Source: Streptosporangium subroseum
Lineage (GTDB): Bacteria > Actinomycetota > Actinomycetes > Streptosporangiales > Streptosporangiaceae
Direction: 5' to 3'
NCBI RefSeq assembly: GCF_900188345.1
Contig: NZ_FZOD01000001.1
Location: 310,001 to 374,000, forward strand
Length of the DNA: 64,000 bases
Shown here: positions 8,546-17,045 of the stretch, piece by piece
Numbering within the stretch: the first letter of the stretch is position 1
How the letters are laid out: every line of letters starts with the position of its first letter
Program-made: the position numbers and the translations under genes
Notes under the pieces: model-generated
The model's input: the letters and a program-made list of their open reading frames with translations, nothing else
Database searches by the model: none
What the model was told of the DNA's origin: nothing

Positions 8546-8720
8546 GTCCGGTCTCTTCCGCACGGATCCCTTTCGAAGCCCCAGAGACCATCCCGGCACC
8601 AATGCACCATCTGCGCGGAATCCATGACACCCGAACCTGCTCCGGGCGTCCTCGGTCGTGTGGACGATGTGGTCGACAGAGCGCGAGAGCATGGGTTCCC
8701 CGCATAGGAGAAAGGGAGAA

Positions 8721-8734
8721 GCCTCAGCTGAGGC
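8721..8734. promoter_or_regulatory. perfect 14-bp palindrome upstream of secreted serine hydrolase
   Basis: GCCTCAGCTGAGGC is self-complementary and lies in an AT-richer stretch about 290 bp upstream of the serine hydrolase start. It could be an operator. It could also be the end of an old element. No regulator is adjacent. Confidence 0.35.
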
Positions 8735-9020
8735 ATCCTACCGATTTTCCGGTTAACGTCCCAAAAACTTAGGTCCTGACAAAAAGTAAATGTCATCTTA
8801 AGCTCGCGGGGATCGCATGATCATGCGACCGTTCTGATGTTTACGGGGAGTCTCCACCGTGATTCAGCACCCGCATGCGCTCCGCAGAGCGCACGCACGC
8901 CGTTTCCTTATTCCGACCATCACCCTCTCCACCCTCCTGACGTTTCTGCGAGGGAGCCGGACGCCTGTCGTGCCGCGTGCGGCCATGGGGTTTGTGGGTG
9001 TGCCCAGAAAAAAATCTCCG

Positions 9021-11411
9021 ATGACCAGAAAGGCGAGAAGGTTCCTCCTCGTCTTCGTCACGCTGGCCATGGCGGTCACCGGGGTGACAGTGACGCCGCA
9101 GGTTGCGAATGCAGGGACGTACGGCCAGAAGCCGGAGGTGACCTGTACTTCCGAGGCGCATCCGCAGTTCGCCTCGGACATGGCCGACTTCATGCGTATC
9201 GCCATCAATGTCGGCACGGTCGTGCGGTACGACGGCTCGCACGAGCCGGGCATCGCCTTCTACGACTATGTCACCCGCACCGAGTGCTACAGCACGACAG
9301 ACACCAGCTTCAAGACCGCCAGCCTGGTGAAGGCCTCGATCCTTGGCGCGCTGCTCTACCGGCCCCAGGAGATCAGCGACGCTGAGCGGCCGCTGGTTGA
9401 GAAGATGATCCTCGAGTCGGACAACGACACCGCGCTGACCCTGTGGAAGGAGAGTCTCGGCTGCGGCAAGGACGAGGCCGGCAACGTCCGGCCGTGCACT
9501 CTGTACCGGGACTTTCTGGAAGCAGCCGGAATGGACGGCACCTACCCCGACGACGGTGGCGCCTTCGGCGACACCTACACCACAGCCCGAGACCAGATCA
9601 GACTGTTCAAGGTGCTCACCTCCCCCAACGAGTTGATCGGCGCCGACCGCCGGACGTACGCGATGGATCTGCTCGAGCGTGCCGAGCCGCGGTACGGTGT
9701 CACCTCGTTCGCGCCACCGAACACCCGGCAGCGGCTCAAGGTCGGGTTCTCGAAATTGGGCGATGACGATGACCACTGGCGAGTGAACGCCGCAGGACAG
9801 GTCCAGGGCGGCAGCCAGGGTTACAACTATCTTGCGTCCGTCCTCACCGACCGGAACGAAGAATTTCCGACTCCGGGCCCCTTTGAGTGGCCGTTCAACG
9901 GCATCGAACGGGTGGACGCGATCGCCGAGCAGATCAACTGCGGCGCCCGGGAACTCAACGGCGACAACTCATGCTGGGATTTCAAAAGCGAAGACTGCTA
10001 CATCTCCTCCCCGAAGATGGACTGCCGCACCGACCACCCCCTTCGCTCGCACCGCAGCCAGCACTGGGTACGAGTGTCCATCGGCGCCAAGCTGGGCTCC
10101 ACGGTGCACTGGAAGTTGATGGACGCCGCCAACGGCAGCGTGGTCCACGAGGGCGACGCCGTCGGCGGGCCGAGCTGCGTATGTGAGAAGACGGTGTACG
10201 GGCTGTATGGAAGCTACATCCTGCTGCTGAACACCAACGTCGCCAACGGCGGCGACAACGGCACCATCTCCAACCACACCGGCGGTCCGCAGGATCCAGA
10301 CCCGAATCAGCCGCCGGTCGTCAACGCCGGGCCCGACCTCGAGGGTGACGAAGGCTCGCCGATCAGCGTTGCCGGCTTCGCCAACGACGACGATGGATTC
10401 CCCCGGGTGCAGTGGACCGCTCGGCCCGGTGACGGCGTGGACCCTGGCGGGTCCTGCACCTTCGCCAATCCGAACACGTTGCACACCACGGTCACCTGCA
10501 ACGACGACGGCACGTTTGCCATCACACTGTCCGCGAACGACGGCGTGAACGCGGCGGTCCACGATGAGGCACTTGTCCGAGTACGGAACGTCGCACCGAC
10601 AATCGGCTCCAGCCCCGGTCAGCGATCCGCCGAAACGGCCGGAACCCGGCGCGACGAGGCCGCTGTGGCGAAGTCCATTGAGGGCGGCATCGAGACACCC
10701 CGCCCCTGGCAGGTGTTCCGCGTCGGTGACCCGGTGCCGCTGACCGCGACGTTCACCGACCCTGGTAGCAACGACACCCACACCTGCTCGATCGCCTGGG
10801 ACGACGGCACGACGGCGTCGCCTGCGGCCGACGGCCTGGCCTGCCGGGCGACCCACACCTTCGCTCACCCGGGCATGTACACGATCAAGACAAGAGTCAC
10901 CGACGACGACACGGGCAGCGGCCTCACCGAGGTAATGGTGATCGTCTACGACCCGGACGCCGGATTCGCCACCGCGGGCGGGCACCTGCCCTCACCGGCC
11001 GGGGCGCTGACCGCCAACCCCTCAGCCACCGGAAAGGGACACTTCCAATTCAATCCCAAGTATCACCCGCACGATGAAGGGCCCGCCCCCCGGAACGGAA
11101 AGGTCCAGTTCCGGATCGACGGAGTTCCCTTCGACCTGTCGTCGGCGGAACTCCAGTGGCTCGTGGTCGCCCCTGACGACAAGATCGCCGTCAAGGGAAC
11201 GGCGAACGTCGGCGGAAAGGATGGCTACGGCTTCGTGGCCTACGCCTACGACGCCGATCCCGACCGGTTCCGGCTGGTGGTGTGGCCGCTGTCCGCAGGC
11301 GACTACCCCACCTCCACCCTCACCTACGACAACAGTCGTCATGCCGGCTACGACCTTGACGTGGCGCAGCCGCAGCAGATAGGCAACGGGTCCATCCAGG
11401 CGCACAACTGA
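9021..11411 (+). CDS. secreted class-A-like serine hydrolase with PKD and post-COAP-1-like domains
   Basis: A 796-residue exported protein. The Sec signal peptide runs from MTRKARRF through a hydrophobic core to a predicted ANA-G cut. The catalytic domain has the penicillin-binding fold motifs: SLVK with Ser101/Lys104, SDN at 133-135, and KVG at Lys240 in place of KTG. After about residue 420 come two PKD-like beta domains (PPVVNAGPDLEGDEGS; TFTDPGSNDTHTCSIAWDDG). A C-terminal domain follows that resembles post-COAP-1 (VQFRIDGVPFDLSS; LVVWPLSAGDYP). ATG 9021 is chosen because it begins the signal peptide; earlier in-frame starts add 54 unrelated residues. It may be a wall-active or ester-cleaving enzyme. 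Confidence 0.8.
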   Translation: MTRKARRFLLVFVTLAMAVTGVTVTPQVANAGTYGQKPEVTCTSEAHPQFASDMADFMRIAINVGTVVRYDGSHEPGIAFYDYVTRTECYSTTDTSFKTASLVKASILGALLYRPQEISDAERPLVEKMILESDNDTALTLWKESLGCGKDEAGNVRPCTLYRDFLEAAGMDGTYPDDGGAFGDTYTTARDQIRLFKVLTSPNELIGADRRTYAMDLLERAEPRYGVTSFAPPNTRQRLKVGFSKLGDDDDHWRVNAAGQVQGGSQGYNYLASVLTDRNEEFPTPGPFEWPFNGIERVDAIAEQINCGARELNGDNSCWDFKSEDCYISSPKMDCRTDHPLRSHRSQHWVRVSIGAKLGSTVHWKLMDAANGSVVHEGDAVGGPSCVCEKTVYGLYGSYILLLNTNVANGGDNGTISNHTGGPQDPDPNQPPVVNAGPDLEGDEGSPISVAGFANDDDGFPRVQWTARPGDGVDPGGSCTFANPNTLHTTVTCNDDGTFAITLSANDGVNAAVHDEALVRVRNVAPTIGSSPGQRSAETAGTRRDEAAVAKSIEGGIETPRPWQVFRVGDPVPLTATFTDPGSNDTHTCSIAWDDGTTASPAADGLACRATHTFAHPGMYTIKTRVTDDDTGSGLTEVMVIVYDPDAGFATAGGHLPSPAGALTANPSATGKGHFQFNPKYHPHDEGPAPRNGKVQFRIDGVPFDLSSAELQWLVVAPDDKIAVKGTANVGGKDGYGFVAYAYDADPDRFRLVVWPLSAGDYPTSTLTYDNSRHAGYDLDVAQPQQIGNGSIQAHN

Positions 11412-11415
11412 CGAC

Positions 11416-11450
11416 CGGTGGCTGCCGCCCACACTGAGCGGCAGCCACCG
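11416..11450 (+). terminator. rho-independent-like hairpin after serine hydrolase
   Basis: Arms CGGTGGCTGCCGC (11416-11428) and GCGGCAGCCACCG (11438-11450) pair perfectly with a 9-nt loop, starting 4 nt after the serine hydrolase stop. There is no U-tract, as is common in actinomycetes. Confidence 0.75.
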
Positions 11451-11460
11451 ATCCGCCCGA

Positions 11461-11580
11461 TGTGCGTCCAACCGGTGCGAGCACGAGCGCTTGCAGATCG
11501 AGACCCTCGCCGACAACACGGCGATGCTCCGCCCGGCCACCGACGCCGGGTTCACCCGCGAAGGGGTCCCGCGGAAAGCG
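11461..11580 (+). pseudogene. C-terminal fragment of a GNAT acetyltransferase
   Basis: This frame reads HERLQIETLADNTAMLRPA followed by TDAGFTREGV, the GNAT motif-B signature (N-T-A-x-L-R-x-x-x-x-A-G-F-x-x-E-G-V). There is no N-terminal half, and the reading runs into a repeat shared with 12.67 kb. It is a relic. An intact GNAT gene of the opposite strand follows at 11810-12334, but that is a different subfamily. Confidence 0.5.
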
Positions 11581-11690
11581 GCACATGCCCCACAACCTCC
11601 GGCTCCCGGTTACGGTGGGCGAGCCCCGACGAGGTGGCAGCTTCGTGCCGCCCTCACATGGGCAACGGCGAAGACCCCGCCATTCGTCAA
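11581..11690. repeat. interspersed repeat, copy A
   Basis: About 105 bp beginning GCACATGCCCCACAACCTCC, roughly three-quarters identical to 12673-12782, same orientation. Copies lie about 1.1 kb apart on either side of a GNAT gene. Origin unknown. Confidence 0.5.
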
Positions 11691-11809
11691 AGGCGCACCC
11701 GCCCAGGTGCGCCGGCCCATGACGAGTCGATGGCCTCACGGACGGTGGCCGCTGAACAACCACGCCGCCGCAAGAGACCGATGACCGGGATCGCGCGGGT
11801 CATGGTCGC

Positions 11810-12334
11810 TTACTGACCCACCGGAGGTGGATCGTCCCGCAGCCTGCTGTACATCCAGCCGTCGCGCCATTGACCGTCGCGGAACTCCACCGCGCGCAGG
11901 ACACCCTCCAGCGTGAAGCCCGCTTTCTCCAGCGACTTCTGTTCCGCGATGTTCTCCGGGTGGGTGGCCGCCTCAACGCGCTGGGTCGGAGTATGGGTGA
12001 ACAGGTAGTCGCACAGCATTCCCTGCGCGCGCCAGCCGACGCCGCGCCCGCGCCAGTCGGGGAGCAGGGCGATCCCTATCTCCCAGTATCGGGAGAACCC
12101 GGACCCTCGCGCCGACCAGCTCATGAAGCCCGCCACCGTACCGTCGACCTCGACGATGACCCTGCTGTCCTCCTCGCCCAGAAACCCGTCGACGGCGAAG
12201 CGCCGCGCCGGTGCCTGCGCATCGCGAAACCCCATCCAGTCCAGGCCGACCAATCCCGGCTCCGTGGCGAAACGCCGGAACATGGCGAGATCATCTTCGG
12301 CCACCGGGCGCAGTCGTATCCCAAGGGCGCTCAC
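11810..12334 (-). CDS. GNAT family N-acetyltransferase
   Basis: A 174-residue acetyltransferase of the RimJ/RimL-like branch: IRLRPVAEDDLAMFRRF at the start, an acetyl-CoA loop LLPDWRGRGVGWRAQGML (R-G-x-G-x-G/W type, residues about 95-110), then VEAATHPENIAEQKSLEKAGF and LEGVLRAVEFRDG at the end. It would transfer acetyl from acetyl-CoA to an amine or protein N-terminus. The substrate is unknown. It stands alone between repeats A and B. Confidence 0.88.
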   Translation of the reverse strand: MSALGIRLRPVAEDDLAMFRRFATEPGLVGLDWMGFRDAQAPARRFAVDGFLGEEDSRVIVEVDGTVAGFMSWSARGSGFSRYWEIGIALLPDWRGRGVGWRAQGMLCDYLFTHTPTQRVEAATHPENIAEQKSLEKAGFTLEGVLRAVEFRDGQWRDGWMYSRLRDDPPPVGQ

Positions 12335-12598
12335 CGCGCCACCTCCCTGCGATCCGTTCGTCAGCGCATGATCACGTCACTGGCCTGGACCTTACCTCGC
12401 GAGATCCAGAAGCGCGGACGACCTTCCATGGTCTCCTCCCCGACGGGCGGGCAATCACCCTTTACTCTGTTGCACCAAGATCAGATCTAGGGCATCGTGC
12501 TCACCGCCGACGATGAGCACGCGGCTCCCCACGCGGCAGAGTCTGAGCCCGCTCGGCTTCGTGCTCACAGAGGCTCGCGGCGCCCAGGAGGTCACACG

Positions 12599-12688
12599 GT
12601 GAAACAGGACTGGCTGAACGAGGTGGACCGGGTATTCGCGACGGTGCCGCCATTGGATCGCGAAACGGAAGGAGCACATGCCCCATGA
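12599..12688 (+). CDS. small ORF, 29 residues, strong ribosome site
   Basis: GTG 12599 follows AGGAGG with 7-nt spacing and opens MKQDWLNEVDRVFATVPPLD, ending in EGAHAP and TGA. The acidic/amphipathic start and the strong ribosome site argue that it was translated. No family is recognised, and it may be the stub of a longer gene, since its 3' end lies in the repeat. Confidence 0.35.
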   Translation: MKQDWLNEVDRVFATVPPLDRETEGAHAP

Positions 12689-12782
12689 CCTCCAGCTCCC
12701 GGTCACGGTGAGCGAGCGTGGCGACGTGAAAACTTCGTGCCACCCCCGCGAGGCTAACGGCGAGGACCCGGCTATTCGTACG
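12673..12782. repeat. interspersed repeat, copy B
   Basis: Second copy of the about 105-bp repeat at 11581-11690, same orientation, beginning GCACATGCCCCATGACCTCC. The shared stretch includes CTCCCGGTnACGGTG. Confidence 0.5.
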
Positions 12783-13021
12783 GAGCGCCGCATCGTGAAC
12801 GATCCACCTGAACTCGCGCACATTCGTCGTCGGGGGCCGCTCCCGCGTGCCGGAACCCGGTCGCCCCGCGCGGCAGCCGGAAGACCGACGACGAACGCAA
12901 TCTCCCCCGCTCCGCCTCGGGAGCGGGAACCGCACCCGTCACGATCCGACCTCAACCCGCCGGAACCCGTCCACGACTTCGATGCCGAAGACACCGGGTG
13001 GCGTCGGTGCGATGGGCGGGT

Positions 13022-13378
13022 TCAGCCGTCGGTGTCCTTGGGGTGGCGGGTGGAGGCATAGACGAGATGAACAGTTCGCCGAGCCTCGTCAACGAGGTAA
13101 CGCACTCGGCCGCCTGCGGTGACCTCGTACTCCCACTGCGGATACTCGCGACCCCCCAGCGTCCCGGTGGCAAGGCGTCCGCGCAGCCGGTGCTGCCGGT
13201 CGGGATCTTCCTGCGACAGCGGGGCGTCGCGCAATGCCTCAAAGCAGCGCCGGGTGTTGCCCACGGCCTCGGAGCACAGATCAACCCATCCCTTGGCAGC
13301 CTCACTTGTGGCAAACCGCAGGTGCCACTCGTCCCCGATCGGTGGCGGGGCCACGGCGTCGCCACGCTTGGGACTCAC
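13022..13378 (-). CDS. toxin of a type II toxin-antitoxin pair (RelE/ParE-like)
   Basis: A 118-residue basic protein. The core reads EWHLRFATSEAAKGWVDLCSE, then DPDRQHRLRGRLATGTLGG, then YPQWEYEVTAGGRVRYLVD, ending in VHLVYASTRHP. This is the compact RelE/ParE-like mRNA-interferase layout of actinobacterial toxins. Its ATG overlaps the stop of the upstream antitoxin by 4 bp (ATGA), so the two are translationally coupled. RNase activity is inferred from the family, not shown. Confidence 0.7.
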   Translation of the reverse strand: MSPKRGDAVAPPPIGDEWHLRFATSEAAKGWVDLCSEAVGNTRRCFEALRDAPLSQEDPDRQHRLRGRLATGTLGGREYPQWEYEVTAGGRVRYLVDEARRTVHLVYASTRHPKDTDG

Positions 13379-13836
13379 AGCACGACCACCTCGCCGTGAT
13401 CCTCATCGGGCAGCGCACGGGTGAGCTGTGCGGTCAACGCCGGGTCGGCCAGGATTCGGGCGGTGGCACGCCATTCGACGATGACCCGATGCAGGGTGGC
13501 GTGGACGTCCAGATCGACCGCATCCCGCGTGGCCTCGACCAGTTCTTGGACGAACTCCTGCGTCTCGTCCAAGGAAAGGTGACGGACCCACGGGAAGACT
13601 GCGGGCAAAGCGTGCAGGATCGCCCGAACGCCCTCGTCACTGGCAAGGAGCGCGGCGACCATGCGGGCCGCGACGTCCGCGGTTTCCTCCCGTTGCCGAT
13701 CATGCCGCGCCGTGGAGATGAACAGGTCTTCTCCGTCGCGGCGCTTGACGTGCACTCGATGAACCCGATCAAGGGTCTCGGCGACACGCTTGGAGTGCTT
13801 CGACAGATCGGAGAACGGGACCGTCGGTGTAACCAT
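13375..13836 (-). CDS. antitoxin partner, Phd/YefM-like
   Basis: A 153-residue protein starting MVTPTVPFSDLSKHSKRVAE, which resembles Phd/YefM-type DNA-binding antitoxins (short beta strand, then a helix with basic residues), followed by VHVKRRDGEDLFISTARHD. The C-terminal two thirds is helical and acidic and would wrap the toxin. ATG 13836 is chosen; a longer frame would read through the operator. No Shine-Dalgarno precedes it and the operator ends 10 nt upstream, so the mRNA may be leaderless or nearly so. Confidence 0.65.
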   Translation of the reverse strand: MVTPTVPFSDLSKHSKRVAETLDRVHRVHVKRRDGEDLFISTARHDRQREETADVAARMVAALLASDEGVRAILHALPAVFPWVRHLSLDETQEFVQELVEATRDAVDLDVHATLHRVIVEWRATARILADPALTAQLTRALPDEDHGEVVVL

Positions 13837-13845
13837 GCTGCATGG

Positions 13846-13869
13846 TACTTCGGAATACGTTCCGAAGTA
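13846..13869. promoter_or_regulatory. perfect palindromic operator of the toxin-antitoxin operon
   Basis: Arms TACTTCGGAA and TTCCGAAGTA flank a TACG centre, 10 nt upstream of the antitoxin ATG. Antitoxins of this kind repress their own promoter, so this is the expected autoregulatory site. Confidence 0.75.
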
Positions 13870-14062
13870 AAGGACCCTTGCACTCACTTACGATCCCCAG
13901 ATGCCCGGACATCCTCGATGCGAAGTTCGGGACGGTTACCCCATTCGCCGCCTCCCTTCAACCCTCGTCGAGTGGATTCGGCATCGAACAGACCTAGCAG
14001 CGCTCCTTCGTCCCGGCTGGAAGATATGAGCGATCTCCGGCGGGATCCAGAAACACCCGAAG

Positions 14063-14737
14063 TCACCCCGTAGGCGCATCCGGGTAGCCGATTTCGGTGA
14101 TGTCCTTGGCGAGTTCGACCATGTTGATCTCGGGGTTGAGGGATTGGACGACCTTGTCGGAGAGCGGCCTCAGGGCGTAGACGTGCTCGATCGCGTCGAG
14201 GGGCGTCTCCGTTTCGAAGTAGTCGGACGCGAAGCTCCGGTATGCCTCAGCCGAACGGTCGGTGAGCAGAGCGAACAACCGGTTGGCCCCGTCCGGATCC
14301 GGATGACGATCTGGGAACTCGATCCCACGGGTGCACCATCGGGGATCGGAGGTGGTTCGCCAGAGGCAGGCGGTGACGCTCGGCGTACCCTCCAGCATGA
14401 ACGCGGGCTCGTTCACCTGGGCCTGGAAGACCTCGGGAACCGCGTCGATCACGCCAGGCCACGGCTCCCAGTCTTCATGAGCCCACGGGCTCATCGGGGA
14501 CTCGTGATCGAAGCCCCGGATATAAACGCCGGCGCCGGAGAAGACGATGGAGTATTCATCGCCTGAGCCGTTGCTCATCGAGGCCATCTCCTCCGCTGAC
14601 GCCTAGTGCGCGTCAGCGGAGTGATAGCGATATTCCCATTCAGGGCTGAGGATCGCGTCCAGCATGGCCAGCGCTCGGCAATGAGCCCTCAGAACAGGGA
14701 TCTCGGGCAACTGCGCGGCAACCTCATGCACGGTCAT
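14063..14737 (-). pseudogene. hypothetical protein gene interrupted by one in-frame amber codon
   Basis: The minus frame from ATG 14737 reads MTVHEVAAQLPEIPVLRAHC, then LDAILSPEWEYRYHSADAH, then TAG (14605-14603), and continues in the same frame ASAEEMASMSNGSGDEYSIVF to the stop at 14063. Together this is one roughly 224-residue protein of a family I remember from actinomycetes, with an unbroken frame across this point and, as I recall it, Trp where TAG stands. A GGAGGAG between the halves could restart translation at ATG 14578, giving a 171-residue product. The function is unknown. It could be a pseudogene, a readthrough site or a restart. Confidence 0.65.
14591..14621. repeat. 12-bp perfect inverted repeat around the amber codon
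   Basis: CTCCGCTGACGC (14591-14602) and GCGTCAGCGGAG (14610-14621) pair perfectly around a 7-nt loop. On the coding (minus) strand the loop is GCACTAG, so the amber codon ends the loop. The downstream arm contains part of the GGAGGAG that would restart translation, so the stem could hide the ribosome site. Confidence 0.7.
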
Positions 14738-14823
14738 CCCGACATTCAAGCCCACGATCAACTCCTTCGGCGTCACCGCTGCCGCCTTCGGTGATCAGGG
14801 TGACGTGCAGGGGCCTACCAAGT

Positions 14824-14868
14824 CCGAAGCGCTCGCAAGCGAGAGCGTTCACCGCTGATCCGCTTCGG
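14824..14868 (-). terminator. candidate terminator after P450
   Basis: CCGAAGCG (14824-14831) pairs with CGCTTCGG (14861-14868), enclosing a second small stem CTCGC-AA-GCGAG. It lies just downstream of the P450 stop on the minus strand. Confidence 0.4.
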
Positions 14869-14879
14869 CGCCGGCCCGT

Positions 14880-16118
14880 TCAGAGTTTCACGGGCAGTGC
14901 CTTGAGGCGCCATGCGCCCGGGTTCAGGTCGCGTTCGAGGTCGTCGCCGTCGACGGCCAGGGAGAGTCCGGGGAAGCGGCGCAGCAGTGCCTCAAAGGCG
15001 ACCTCGCTCTCCTGACGGGCCAGGGCCGCGCCGAGGCAGTAGTGCATTCCGTGGGAGAAAGCGACGTGGGTCTCACGGCGGCCGTCGGGCACGCGGGTGA
15101 TGTCGAGCCGCCGCGGGTCGCCGAACATCCGCGGGTCGTAGTTGGCCGCGACCAGGGACGGCATCACCGCCTCTCCCCTGCGTACCGTCTCACCGCCGAC
15201 CTCGACGTCTTCCGTGGCGTAGCGCATGCGCACCGCCAGAGCGGGGCCGCACCAGCGCAGCAGCTCGTGGACGGCGCGGGGGGTGAGGGCGAGATCCGAC
15301 AGCAGCAGGGCGAGCTGGTCGGGGTGGGTGAGCAGGGCGGCGGTTCCGTTGCCGATCAGGTGGGCGGTGGTCTCGTGCCCGGCGACGACCAACGTCATGA
15401 TCATGGTGACCATCTCGGTGTCGCTGAGGCGGTCACCGTCCTCCTCCTGAGCCTGGATCAGCCCACTGACCAGGTCACCCGTGGGCTCGGCGCGGCGCCG
15501 CCCGATCAGCTCCTGGATGTAGGCGACCATGTCGCGTACGGCCTCGGCGAAGCTCGGGCCGTACGACGAGACCAGGGTCCTGCTCCACTCCCGCCACAGC
15601 GAATGGTCCTCCTCGGGGACACCGACCAGCTCGCAGATCACGATGATCGGCAGCGGGTAGGCGAAGTGCTCCAGCAGATCGACGACCCCGTCCTCGGCTG
15701 CTTCCGGGAGCCGGTCGAGCAGCTTCTCGGTGATCTCCTCCATCCGTGGCCGCAGCTCCAGGACCCTGCGCGCGGTGAACGTGCGGGAGACGAGCCGGCG
15801 CAGCCGCAGGTGGTCCGCGCCGTCGAAGGCGAGGATGCCCTCCAGCAGATACTTGTTGTACTCGGGAGGAACCCCGCGCGCCTGGAGCATCTGCGCTGCC
15901 ATGTTGTCCGCACCCGCGCCCGGCACGTTCGCCGGATCGTTGACGAACCGCGGGTCGTTCAGCACCAGCTTGACGTCGTCGTACCGGGTGACGAGCCACA
16001 CCGGCTGCTCGATACCGGGAATGGCGCAGCGGGCGAGCGGGCCACGCTCCCGGATCCGCGAGAAAGCGGTGAACGGGTCGCGTATCAGTTCCTCGTCCAT
16101 GAAGTTGACGGTGTCCAT
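14880..16118 (-). CDS. cytochrome P450
   Basis: A 412-residue soluble bacterial P450. The I-helix oxygen-binding motif is VAGHETTAHL, the ExxR is ELLRW, and the heme loop is FSHGMHYCLGAALARQE with the cysteine ligand at Cys361. The C-terminus WRLKALPVKL fits the CYP105/107-like group. ATG 16118 has AAGGGG upstream. It lies 20 bp after a TetR gene on the same strand, so the two form an operon probably repressed by that TetR. It needs a ferredoxin and reductase, and none is adjacent. The substrate is unknown; self-regulated detoxification or tailoring are both possible. Confidence 0.92.
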   Translation of the reverse strand: MDTVNFMDEELIRDPFTAFSRIRERGPLARCAIPGIEQPVWLVTRYDDVKLVLNDPRFVNDPANVPGAGADNMAAQMLQARGVPPEYNKYLLEGILAFDGADHLRLRRLVSRTFTARRVLELRPRMEEITEKLLDRLPEAAEDGVVDLLEHFAYPLPIIVICELVGVPEEDHSLWREWSRTLVSSYGPSFAEAVRDMVAYIQELIGRRRAEPTGDLVSGLIQAQEEDGDRLSDTEMVTMIMTLVVAGHETTAHLIGNGTAALLTHPDQLALLLSDLALTPRAVHELLRWCGPALAVRMRYATEDVEVGGETVRRGEAVMPSLVAANYDPRMFGDPRRLDITRVPDGRRETHVAFSHGMHYCLGAALARQESEVAFEALLRRFPGLSLAVDGDDLERDLNPGAWRLKALPVKL

Positions 16119-16138
16119 GGTGACCCCTTCTGTCGTGG

Positions 16139-16843
16139 TCAGATGTTCATGTTGCTGCGGATCTCGTCGTGCAGGCGGTCGACCATGCGCTGGAGGACAC
16201 CGCGGACGTGCGGCACCAGCGTGCTCAGCCACTCGGGGTCGTCGGAGACCTCGAAGGCCAGGCGCACGACCTGGGCGAGCATGTCCCCCGCTGTGCTCTT
16301 GGCGGCCGGCTCCATGGTCAGGAAGCCGATCAGGATCGCGACGAACGCGTGACGCTGGTCCTGAACGGATGAGTCCGCGCGCAGCACGCCGCGCTCGCGC
16401 AGGAGCTCGAAATACTCGTTCATGGCGCGCTCGCGCTCTTCGGCCAGATCCCCGGGGGCCGTCGATACGACCTGGATGAGCGAACCGAGGGTGTCGGTGT
16501 CGCCGGTGAAGATCGCACGGGCGACGGGGTCCTCCTGCACCCGCATGTAGACCGACCTGGCCATCCTGCTGAGCAGGAGTGCCGCGGGATCCTCGTCGAG
16601 GTCGCGGAGGAAGAGCTCGACCATCCGAAGGTGCGAGGCCGTCATCACCGTCATGAACAGCTGCTCTTTTGTACTGAAGTGAAGGTAGACGGTGCCCTTG
16701 CCGACGCCCGCGCGCCGGGCGACCTCATCTATGGTGATCCGCCGGTATCCCCACGACACCAGCAGCTCACGGGCCGCGTTCAGAATCCGATCGGCCCGCA
16801 GGTCGCGCTCAGCGTCGGCCGAGCGTGCGGAAAACCGCGCCAT
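16139..16843 (-). CDS. TetR family transcriptional regulator
   Basis: A 234-residue TetR protein. The HTH is ILNAARELLVSWGYRRITI, then DEVARRAGVGKGTVYLHF and STKEQLF. The remaining 170 residues are the helical ligand-binding and dimer domain. A long upstream in-frame extension to 17740 is rejected because it is antisense to the serine hydrolase and lacks similarity. It precedes a P450 by 20 bp. The operator at 16873-16897 lies 29 bp upstream of its ATG, so autorepression and control of the divergent serine hydrolase are both likely. Confidence 0.92.
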   Translation of the reverse strand: MARFSARSADAERDLRADRILNAARELLVSWGYRRITIDEVARRAGVGKGTVYLHFSTKEQLFMTVMTASHLRMVELFLRDLDEDPAALLLSRMARSVYMRVQEDPVARAIFTGDTDTLGSLIQVVSTAPGDLAEERERAMNEYFELLRERGVLRADSSVQDQRHAFVAILIGFLTMEPAAKSTAGDMLAQVVRLAFEVSDDPEWLSTLVPHVRGVLQRMVDRLHDEIRSNMNI

Positions 16844-16872
16844 CTTCCAGCCCCCTTCGAGGTCCCGACTTC

Positions 16873-16897
16873 GTGACCAGATTTGAAATCTGGTCAC
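16873..16897. promoter_or_regulatory. perfect 25-bp TetR operator
   Basis: Arms GTGACCAGATTT and AAATCTGGTCAC flank a single G. The site lies between the TetR-P450 operon and the divergent serine hydrolase gene. Length, symmetry and location fit a TetR dimer (or dimer pair) site. Confidence 0.85.
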
Positions 16898-17045
16898 GGG
16901 GTCATGCGGCTCAGGGTAGATCAAGGTGTGATCGAGGGCAAGACAGGGCTGAACGCTGTGACTCCCCGCGAGTGATTCCGGTGAATCCAGCGCCGCCGTA
17001 CGGTGGGGTCTGTTGGTCGAGAGGCGGCAACGCGGAGGAGCAGGG

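Larger units (their letters stand above)
12335..13021. other. long intergenic stretch with repeat and small ORF
   Basis: About 690 bp without a standard gene. It contains a 29-codon ORF with a perfect Shine-Dalgarno (12599-12688) and repeat copy B (12673-12782). Nothing else is recognisable. Confidence 0.5.

Noticed and set aside
9021-11411. Serine hydrolase considered as a beta-lactam resistance enzyme
   Set aside because: KVG instead of KTG and the large PKD/post-COAP-1-like tail do not fit a dedicated beta-lactamase.
7201-16118. O-methyltransferase and P450 considered as a biosynthetic gene cluster
   Set aside because: They are 6 kb apart with unrelated genes between them and no core synthase in the window.
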